A stretch of DNA of 8,123 nucleotides from positions 1 through 8,123 of the forward strand of contig JAHKLQ010000005.1 in assembly GCA_020854975.1 (NCBI GenBank), given 5' to 3'. This document shows positions 1-8,123 of this stretch, piece after piece. Numbering within the stretch: position 1 is the first letter of the stretch; every line of letters starts with the position of its first letter. Source of the DNA: Methanobacterium sp. (lineage in GTDB: Archaea > Methanobacteriota > Methanobacteria > Methanobacteriales > Methanobacteriaceae). A program made the position numbers and the translations under genes. The notes under the pieces are model-generated. The model made no database searches and was not told the DNA's origin. It worked only from the letters and a program-made list of their open reading frames with translations.

Positions 1-24
1 AAGTCCAAAAAATTGCCTAAATGC

Positions 25-32
25 TATTTATA
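25..32 (+). promoter_or_regulatory. probable TATA box of the Nudix gene
   Basis: TATTTATA lies at 25-32. Archaeal transcription usually starts about 25 bases downstream of the TATA centre, which would put the 5' end near 52-56. A GGGAG ribosome binding site follows at 61-65. This placement suggests that the Nudix start codon lies downstream of about 60. It is inferred from motif and spacing only. Confidence 0.4.
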
Positions 33-72
33 GTCCATCACATGTTCAAAATTGTAACAAGGGAGTGTATTT

Positions 73-516
73 ATTAACCTTTCAAAAAATTCAGCACATA
101 AACATCCTCTGTTAACAGTTGATGCGATAATAACTGATAATGATGGCCGAATAGTACTTATCAAGCGAGGAAACCCTCCTTACCAGGGATCATGGGCATT
201 ACCTGGTGGCTTTGTAGAATACGGTGAAACTGTTGAAGAAGCAGTGGTAAGGGAAGTTAAAGAAGAAACAGGACTTTTAATTAAAATTCATGAATTAGTG
301 GGGGTTTATTCAGATCCGGATAGAGATCCCCGGGGACATATGGTCACAATATGCTTTTTAGCTTGTAGGACAGCAGGGGAACCGAAAGCAGACACAGATG
401 CAGAGGAAGTGTCAGGTTTTACAGTTGAGGAAGCACTTAAAATGGATCTGGCTTTCGATCACCGAAAAATATTAAAAGATGCTTTAAAAATGTCACAGTA
501 TTTAAAGTCACGGTAG
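73..516 (+). CDS. Nudix hydrolase, ADP-ribose pyrophosphatase-like
   Basis: Nudix enzymes cleave nucleoside diphosphates linked to another group. The full Nudix box is present at residues 46-68 (numbered from 73): G46, then E52, R60-E61, E64-E65 and G67, matching G-x5-E-x7-RE-U-x-EE-x-G-U. LLTVDAI at the N-terminus and DPDRDPRGH (81-89) resemble the archaeal ADP-ribose pyrophosphatase-type group (COG1051), but the substrate cannot be read from sequence. The start is a problem. The frame is open from 58 with no ATG, GTG or TTG until a GTG at 244, which lies inside the Nudix box and would give a dead protein. ATT at 73 is 7 bases after GGGAG (61-65) and gives 147 residues, a normal family length. 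An ATT start, a CTG start at 109, or a one-base error in the A6 run at 84-89 are the alternatives. The family call is firm; the start is not. Confidence 0.85.
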   Translation: MNLSKNSAHKHPLLTVDAIITDNDGRIVLIKRGNPPYQGSWALPGGFVEYGETVEEAVVREVKEETGLLIKIHELVGVYSDPDRDPRGHMVTICFLACRTAGEPKADTDAEEVSGFTVEEALKMDLAFDHRKILKDALKMSQYLKSR

Positions 517-601
517 ATTAAAAAAATAAATTAAACTAAAATTAAAAGATAACTTAGATCATTTAATGATAACACCATCATAAAAACAACATTAAACCAA
601 G

Positions 602-631
602 TAAAATAATTATCAAGAATTATAATATGTT
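602..631 (+). promoter_or_regulatory. possible promoter for the tfs-pcn-gins operon
   Basis: The 138-base gap between the Nudix gene and tfs is very AT-rich and holds no gene. AAAATAATTA (603-612) is a TATA-like stretch that would place the RNA start near 631, leaving a short leader with the AGGAGG site. AATTATAAT (619-627) looks more like a TATA box but would put the start on the ribosome binding site itself. Neither is convincing. Confidence 0.25.
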
Positions 632-969
<338 letters not shown>

Positions 970-999
970 AACAACATAGTTGCATTGGAGATGTTGAAA

Positions 1000-1713
1000 T
1001 TGGAAGAAGAGCCCAAAAAGGAAGACCAACAACAGATGATCTCCAAAGGGAAATCATCCCTGAAGTCTGAAGATGAGGCTTCTGAATCCAAAATATCTGG
1101 AAAAGCTAAGAAATCTAAAGGATCAGATGATTTAAAGGATTCTGGAGAATCCAAAGATGCAAAGAACACATCTGCTAATCAAAATCCTTCCAAACGTTTT
1201 AGAGACTTTTTAGTTGGTGTAGATGTTGATAAAGTTGGATCAGTCTCTTCTAGTGGAAGTTCCTCTAAATCTAAAGAATCCATGGGAAACAAAGAAGAAA
1301 AGCAAAAATCAGATGATAATTCATCTCGATCACAGGAATTCCATTTTAGTCAGGAACTTATGAAATTTAGGTTTTACAGGAAGTTACGGTCCAATAAAGA
1401 ACAGACTATCCAAATCATGGGAGGGATAATCGGGGCGATTTTCGTCATTGCAGGAGTACTGTATATGTTTGGCGCTGCATTTAGAGTTGCTGATAATGTG
1501 GTGTTTGGTGAAAGAGCAATGATTTCCGCTTTTTTAATACTGATAGGTGTTCTGATCTTGGCGGGTGTCTTTGCTCGTCCCTTGTTACAAAGAACTTTTC
1601 TTGAGAACATACACAAGGAACTGGAAGTTGCTGAAGACCAAAATTCCAAGGAGAAATCTTCAGATAAGAAAGAAAAACAAAAGGGTAATATAGAGGAGAA
1701 TGATAAAAGGTAA
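1000..1713 (+). CDS. unrecognised two-helix membrane protein with charged, low-complexity tails
   Basis: I do not recognise this protein. Numbered from TTG 985 (242 residues), residues 1-70 and 86-125 are rich in Lys, Ser, Glu and Asp and look disordered. They are interrupted by a more ordered stretch near 70-85 (KRFRDFLVGVDVDKVG). Two hydrophobic helices follow at about 142-166 and 178-200, joined by a short loop, then a charged C-terminal tail (about 205-242). A helical hairpin puts both tails on the same side, probably the cytoplasm. The start is uncertain: TTG 985, ATG 991 and TTG 1000 share the frame. I chose TTG 1000 because GGAGAT (987-992) lies 7 bases before it, while the other two have no ribosome binding site at a proper distance. 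The gene lies between tfs and pcn, ending 17 bases before PCNA with no terminator. No function can be assigned; a role linked to its replication or transcription neighbours is only a guess from position. Confidence 0.75.
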   Translation: MEEEPKKEDQQQMISKGKSSLKSEDEASESKISGKAKKSKGSDDLKDSGESKDAKNTSANQNPSKRFRDFLVGVDVDKVGSVSSSGSSSKSKESMGNKEEKQKSDDNSSRSQEFHFSQELMKFRFYRKLRSNKEQTIQIMGGIIGAIFVIAGVLYMFGAAFRVADNVVFGERAMISAFLILIGVLILAGVFARPLLQRTFLENIHKELEVAEDQNSKEKSSDKKEKQKGNIEENDKR

Positions 1714-1728
1714 TTTAAAGGAGGACAA

Positions 1729-3532
<1,804 letters not shown>

Positions 3533-3550
3533 AGAGATATAGGATTAGGC

Positions 3551-3560
3551 TTTTTATAAT
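3551..3560 (+). promoter_or_regulatory. TATA box of the rpl44e-rps27e-aIF2alpha-nop10 operon
   Basis: TTTTTATAAT at 3551-3560 lies 77 bases before rpl44e and predicts an RNA start near 3580-3585. The same ten bases occur at 7461-7470 and 7493-7502 upstream of the microprotein gene, which supports their use as a promoter element in this genome. No terminator is seen between GINS and this site, so read-through from the upstream operon may add to expression. Confidence 0.5.
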
Positions 3561-3589
3561 AGTCCGAGGACCATTAATCCATTTTACAA

Positions 3590-3609
3590 GTCAGATGAAG
3601 GTCAGATGA
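3590..3609 (+). repeat. direct repeat GTCAGATGA in the rpl44e leader
   Basis: GTCAGATGA occurs at 3590-3598 and 3601-3609, a period of 11 bases or about one DNA turn. It lies just downstream of the predicted RNA start and 17 bases before the GAGG of the rpl44e ribosome binding site (3626-3629). It could be a protein-binding site on DNA or RNA. Confidence 0.6.
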
Positions 3610-3636
3610 CTTATTTTTCAGCCAAGAGGTGATTAT

Positions 3637-3918
<282 letters not shown>

Positions 3919-3927
3919 GTGATTTCC

Positions 3928-4889
<962 letters not shown>

Positions 4890-4893
<4 letters not shown>

Positions 4894-5060
4894 AAATGAA
4901 AATGCGGCGGTGCCGTTCCTGTAAAGAATACACACTTAAAGATCACTGCCCACACTGTGGGGGAGAGTTAGAAGTAATTTACCCTCCACGCTATTCTCCG
5001 GAGGATAAATATGGTAAATACCGGAGAATACTCAAAAAACAACTCAATGAATCCCAGTAA
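4890..5060 (+). CDS. nop10: H/ACA ribonucleoprotein protein Nop10
   Basis: Nop10 is the small core protein that, with Cbf5, Gar1 and L7Ae, forms the H/ACA particle guiding rRNA pseudouridylation. The 56-residue product carries the archaeal zinc ribbon C8, C11, C20 and C23 ([18 protein letters not shown]), then the invariant [15 protein letters not shown] (32-46) that wraps onto Cbf5. Three in-frame ATGs occur (4890, 4896, 4902); 4890 is preferred because it overlaps the aIF2-alpha stop as ATGA, a usual sign of translational coupling. A lone AGGG (4879-4882) is the only ribosome-binding-like sequence. The gene order aIF2alpha-Nop10-PAC2 is conserved in many archaea. It is complete. Confidence 0.96.
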
Positions 5061-5078
5061 TTCATAAATGGATCATGG

Positions 5079-5158
5079 TTCATTAACTCCCTCAATTCAT
5101 TAACCTTCAATTCATCAATTAACTGCAAATTATTAATTAGGATATCCATTATTAATTA
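5079..5158 (+). repeat. short AT-rich repeats before the PAC2 gene
   Basis: The 113-base gap holds TTCATTAAC at 5079-5087 and 5096-5104, TCAATTCAT at 5092-5100 and 5107-5115 (period 15), and TTATTAATTA at 5130-5139 and 5149-5158. The last pair flanks the 8-base palindrome GGATATCC (5140-5147). The copy at 5130-5139 is also at a suitable distance to be a TATA box for an RNA starting near 5160. There is no T-tract terminator after nop10. Confidence 0.5.
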
Positions 5159-5173
5159 CGTAGGAGTGTTTAG

Positions 5174-5947
5174 ATGAAAGAAACATTCATAAAAATGATT
5201 AAAGAAGTGGATCTCCATGATCCTATATTTATTGAAGCTCTACCAGGCATAGGGCATGTGGGCAAACTGGTGGCAGAACACATTATCCATGAACTGGGAG
5301 CAGAAAAATTCGCAGAATTATACTCACCCTCATTCCCACCACAAGTCTTTGTAGATGAAGACGGAATTGTGGAACCCATGAAAAACGAGTTTTTCTATCT
5401 TAAAAGCCGGGGTGAAGATGAAAGGGACTTCATTTTCCTGGGAGGAAACACTCAGGGACTTAGCCCGGAAGGACAATATGAAATCTGTGGTTCTATAATG
5501 GATTTCGTGGAAAAATATGGGGTTAAAGAAATTTACACCCTGGGAGGTCTGGGAACAGGCCAACCTGTAGAAAAACCAAAGGTTTTCGGAGCAGCCACCA
5601 ACAAAGAACTAGCTGAAATGCTTAAAGACTATGAAGTAACTTTAAGATCAGCTGATGGTGGAATAATCGGAGCTTCAGGCCTAATTTTAGGTTTAGGAAT
5701 GTCCAAGGGCATGAATGGTGTATGTCTCATGGGAGAAACTCCTGGCTACTTCATTGACGCTGATGCATCTAAGGCCGTGCTCACCGTACTGGTGAAACTC
5801 TTAAAAATAGAAGTAGACGTGGCAAAATTGGAAGAAAGAGCTGAAGAAACCCGGAAAATGATCAGCAAAGCTCAGCAGATGGAACGAGAAATGGCTGAAC
5901 GGATGAACATTGTACCGGGAGAAGAAGACCTGCGGTACATAGGTTAA
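5174..5947 (+). CDS. PAC2-family protein (proteasome assembly chaperone superfamily)
   Basis: This 257-residue protein belongs to the archaeal PAC2-type family (COG2047). Its relatives include eukaryotic Pac2 and the archaeal PbaA/PbaB proteins, which bind the proteasome core. Visible markers are [18 protein letters not shown] (21-38), [20 protein letters not shown] (122-141), [13 protein letters not shown] (163-175) and [17 protein letters not shown] (187-203). A charged, probably coiled-coil helix follows at about 213-246, and the protein ends DLRYIG. The tail has Tyr third from the end, so it is not a strict HbYX motif (Tyr next to last) for docking into proteasome pockets. ATG 5174 follows TAGGAGTG (5161-5168). 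Its place after nop10 is conserved in archaea. The precise role of this family member is not established from sequence. Confidence 0.9.
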   Translation: MKETFIKMIKEVDLHDPIFIEALPGIGHVGKLVAEHIIHELGAEKFAELYSPSFPPQVFVDEDGIVEPMKNEFFYLKSRGEDERDFIFLGGNTQGLSPEGQYEICGSIMDFVEKYGVKEIYTLGGLGTGQPVEKPKVFGAATNKELAEMLKDYEVTLRSADGGIIGASGLILGLGMSKGMNGVCLMGETPGYFIDADASKAVLTVLVKLLKIEVDVAKLEERAEETRKMISKAQQMEREMAERMNIVPGEEDLRYIG

Positions 5948-5957
5948 TTCCTAATCT

Positions 5958-5989
5958 AAATCCATAATATCAAATTCAAATCCATAATA
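5958..5989 (+). repeat. 12-base direct repeat between PAC2 and endonuclease Q
   Basis: AAATCCATAATA is found at 5958-5969 and 5978-5989, with a period of 20 bases or about two DNA turns. The copies lie upstream of the T-tracts and of the endonuclease Q gene. They could be a regulator site or chance in AT-rich spacer DNA. Confidence 0.55.
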
Positions 5990-6000
5990 AAAAAATTTAC

Positions 6001-6026
6001 TTATTTTTCTTTTTTATCCATTTTTT
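6001..6026 (+). terminator. T-tract terminator after the PAC2 gene
   Basis: Three T runs follow each other, T5 at 6004-6008, T6 at 6010-6015 and T6 at 6021-6026, with no clear hairpin. Runs of T on the coding strand are enough to end archaeal transcription. This site closes the upstream operon and means endonuclease Q probably uses a promoter in the same gap. Confidence 0.55.
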
Positions 6027-6063
6027 GGTAATTCACGGTTTATTCAAGAAGGGATGTAAAAAA

Positions 6064-7290
<1,227 letters not shown>

Positions 7291-7341
7291 ATTTACAGGT
7301 ATGAGTCGTTTTTGGACAAATAACCATTTAATGGACAAATA

Positions 7342-7383
7342 TTCATCTAAAATAATTTTTAGATGAAAATAAATTTTTTTTTT
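7342..7383 (+). terminator. hairpin plus T-run terminator after endonuclease Q
   Basis: TTCATCTAAAA (7342-7352) and TTTTAGATGAA (7357-7367) form a perfect 11-base-pair stem with a 4-base loop. A run of ten T follows at 7374-7383, giving a bacterial-looking intrinsic terminator 51 bases after the stop codon. A second copy of the right arm, TTTTAGATG, lies at 7380-7388, so the left arm could pair with either one. Confidence 0.75.
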
Positions 7384-7449
7384 AGATGGGAATAATCTTT
7401 CATATTCAGATCTTTAGAACCCTCAGATCTCTATTCTAATTAATATATA

Positions 7450-7480
7450 ATAATCCTAAATTTTTATAATCCTAAATTTT
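7450..7480 (+). repeat. tandem 15-mer containing a TATA element
   Basis: ATAATCCTAAATTTT is present at 7450-7464 and 7466-7480, one base apart. The junction creates TTTTTATAAT at 7461-7470. The copies are identical, suggesting a recent tandem duplication or a two-site operator. Confidence 0.85.
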
Positions 7481-7492
7481 ATCTTGGAAAAG

Positions 7493-7502
7493 TTTTTATA
7501 AT
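7493..7502 (+). promoter_or_regulatory. TATA box of the microprotein gene, with a second copy upstream
   Basis: TTTTTATAAT at 7493-7502 equals the element before rpl44e and is repeated at 7461-7470, 32 bases upstream. The nearer copy predicts an RNA start near 7524 and a leader of about 125 bases, long for an archaeal mRNA. The farther copy predicts a start near 7492. Confidence 0.5.
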
Positions 7503-7523
7503 CTGGTGAATATCCAATTCTAT

Positions 7524-7568
7524 AGGAATACATCAGTGTATGCTCATACCAGTACAGGAATATATCAG
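7524..7568 (+). promoter_or_regulatory. dyad flanked by direct repeats in the microprotein leader
   Basis: GTATG-CT-CATAC (7538-7549) is a perfect 5-base-pair dyad with a 2-base centre. It lies between AGGAATACATCAG (7524-7536) and AGGAATATATCAG (7556-7568), which differ at one base. The array begins at the predicted RNA start, where a bound repressor would block polymerase; it could also act as RNA. Confidence 0.45.
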
Positions 7569-7650
7569 CAGATTATGAGATTATGAATTGATATATGATG
7601 TATGAAAATGATAAAAAGTTTATGGAAAAGAAAATTTTGAGGTGGTATAA

Positions 7651-7758
7651 ATGAGTTCAGGTCTTGGATATGTTTTGGATGTTTTAGGAACAATTATTTT
7701 AGGGTTTATTGTGGTAAGTTTAATGACCCAAATTTTAAACCGAAATCCGGCAGAATAA
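7651..7758 (+). CDS. 35-residue single-span membrane microprotein, unrecognised
   Basis: The gene encodes 35 residues beginning MSSGLGYVLDVLGTIILGFI and ending NRNPAE. A single hydrophobic helix covers about 11-29, with Gly at 13 and 18, Asp10 at its N-terminal edge and Arg31 at its C-terminal edge. The positive-inside rule suggests a cytoplasmic C-terminus. There is no cysteine. Reality is supported by the strong GAGGTGGT (7639-7646) placed 4 bases before ATG, by a TATA box and control region upstream, and by a T-tract terminator right after the stop. It is monocistronic. I do not recognise the family: a small subunit of a membrane complex, a stress peptide or a regulatory peptide would all fit. 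Function is unknown. Confidence 0.7.
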   Translation: MSSGLGYVLDVLGTIILGFIVVSLMTQILNRNPAE

Positions 7759-7760
7759 CC

Positions 7761-7799
7761 TTTTTATTATAACTTTTTTTAACAGATTTTTTTTATTTT
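7761..7799 (+). terminator. T-tract terminator after the microprotein gene
   Basis: T runs at 7761-7765, 7774-7780, 7787-7794 and 7796-7799 begin two bases after the stop codon. This multi-tract arrangement without a hairpin is typical of archaeal termination. The next 160 bases (7800-7956) hold no gene that I can support. Confidence 0.65.
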
Positions 7800-7956
7800 A
7801 ATAAGTCAGAATAGGTCAGTTTTTCATGAAACAACACTATTCAAACCCATTAAATTTAATTTTCTTTTCAAATACCTATGTGTTAATCAAGTCTAAGTAA
7901 TGTTAAACATCAATAAACTCCCATTGTTCTGGTAAACTTAAGATGGTAATGAATCA

Positions 7957-7964
7957 TTTTAATA
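7957..7964 (+). promoter_or_regulatory. TATA box for a leaderless acetyltransferase mRNA
   Basis: TTTTAATA at 7957-7964 is centred about 25 bases before ATG 7986, the usual distance to an archaeal transcription start. The bases before ATG (ATCAAATTTTCTTT) have no ribosome binding site, unlike the other genes here. Together these suggest a leaderless transcript. Confidence 0.4.
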
Positions 7965-7985
7965 GATAAAAATCAAATTTTCTTT

Positions 7986-8123
7986 ATGAATTTTAAAATT
8001 GAAGAAATGAAATCTACTGATTGGGATCAGGTTTCATTAATCTATCAGGAAGGTATCAACACAGGTAACGCTACCTTTGAGAAATCAATACCATCATGGA
8101 ATTCCTGGATTTCTACACATATA
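7986..8123 (+). CDS. GNAT N-acetyltransferase, N-terminal part
   Basis: GNAT enzymes move an acetyl group from acetyl-CoA to an amine. Only the first 46 residues are in the window, which cuts the gene at the right edge. FKIEEMKSTDWDQVSLIYQE (3-22), then GINTGNATFEKSIPSWNSW (23-41), closely resembles the N-terminus of the phosphinothricin acetyltransferase-like group (COG1247), with the typical IYxEGIxTGNATFE and PSWxxW elements. The acetyl-CoA-binding segment lies beyond the window. Members of this group are often named for phosphinothricin resistance, but their natural substrates are mostly unknown, including amino acid analogues. No ribosome binding site precedes ATG 7986; a TATA box at a distance suited to leaderless expression does. 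Confidence 0.82.
   Translation, partial: MNFKIEEMKSTDWDQVSLIYQEGINTGNATFEKSIPSWNSWISTHI

Larger units (their letters stand above)
7291..7650. other. 360-base non-coding control region rich in short direct repeats
   Basis: No credible gene is present here. In order it holds TGGACAAATA at 7313-7322 and 7332-7341 (period 19), a hairpin terminator (7342-7383), TCAGATCT at 7406-7413 and 7423-7430 (period 17), a tandem 15-mer with two TATA elements (7450-7502), AGGAATA(C/T)ATCAG at 7524-7536 and 7556-7568 (period 32) around a dyad (7538-7549), and tandem GATTATGA at 7571-7578 and 7579-7586. It separates endonuclease Q from the microprotein gene and probably controls the latter. Confidence 0.6.

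Noticed and set aside
244..516. A 90-residue protein starting at GTG 244
   Set aside because: It would begin in the middle of the Nudix box and lose the substrate-binding half; the real frame continues upstream to at least 73.
3562..3572. GTCC-GA-GGAC as a regulatory hairpin before rpl44e
   Set aside because: It has only four base pairs and a 2-base loop, too short to call.
3919..3927. GTG 3919 as the S27e start
   Set aside because: It lies within the GGTGAT ribosome binding site that serves ATG 3928, and the extra residues are not typical of the family.
6025..6063. TTG 6025 as the endonuclease Q start
   Set aside because: It lies in a T-tract terminator without a ribosome binding site; [11 protein letters not shown] from ATG 6064 matches the usual family N-terminus.
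7310..7590. A CRISPR array in the repeat-rich gap
   Set aside because: The repeats are 8-15 bases long, occur only twice each and have different sequences and periods.
7291..7650. A tRNA or other structured RNA gene
   Set aside because: No cloverleaf, T-loop or GC-rich stem is visible; the only clear structure is the terminator hairpin and a 5-base dyad.
7826..7900. 24-codon frame MKQHYSNPLNLIFFSNTYVL... after the microprotein
   Set aside because: There is only a poor ribosome binding site (AGGT, 10 bases away), it follows directly after a terminator and it lacks a promoter; probably chance.

Overview
The window comes from an AT-rich euryarchaeon, most likely a methanogen of the order Methanobacteriales (Methanobacterium-like). 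The evidence is a set of archaeal and eukaryote-type information-processing proteins (TFS, PCNA, GINS, L44e, S27e, aIF2-alpha, Nop10), an endonuclease Q, strong GGAGG/GGTGAT ribosome binding sites, TATA-type promoters and T-tract terminators. All ten genes called confidently, plus a 35-codon one, are on the + strand.

Layout. (1) 25-516: a Nudix hydrolase that has no ordinary start codon in the right place. (2) 655-3513: transcription factor S, an unrecognised two-helix membrane protein with a long charged tail, PCNA, and a GINS subunit with an unusually long linker. These are closely spaced, with no terminator between them, and look like one operon. (3) 3551-5060: a TATA box, then L44e, S27e, aIF2-alpha and the 56-residue Nop10. 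Genes here touch or overlap by a few bases, so this is a second operon or a continuation of the first. (4) 5174-5947: a PAC2-family protein (proteasome assembly chaperone superfamily). (5) 6064-7290: endonuclease Q, which starts DNA repair at deaminated bases, preceded by a T-rich terminator. (6) 7291-7650: 360 bases without a recognised protein, holding a hairpin terminator, several short direct repeats, two copies of one TATA element and a dyad. (7) 7651-7758: a 35-residue single-span membrane microprotein with a strong ribosome binding site, followed by a T-tract terminator. (8) From 7986 to the right edge: the N-terminus of a GNAT acetyltransferase, probably translated from a leaderless transcript.

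The core, PCNA-GINS-L44e-S27e-aIF2alpha-Nop10-PAC2, is a known conserved archaeal neighbourhood that joins replication genes to translation genes, so it is not new in itself. PCNA clamps replicative and repair enzymes to DNA, GINS belongs to the CMG-type helicase, and EndoQ is a repair nuclease whose last eight residues resemble a PCNA-interacting motif. Less well explained are the membrane protein between TFS and PCNA, the ordered island in the GINS linker, the repeat-rich control region with its microprotein, and the Nudix start. I found no CRISPR array, insertion sequence, tRNA, rRNA or defence system.
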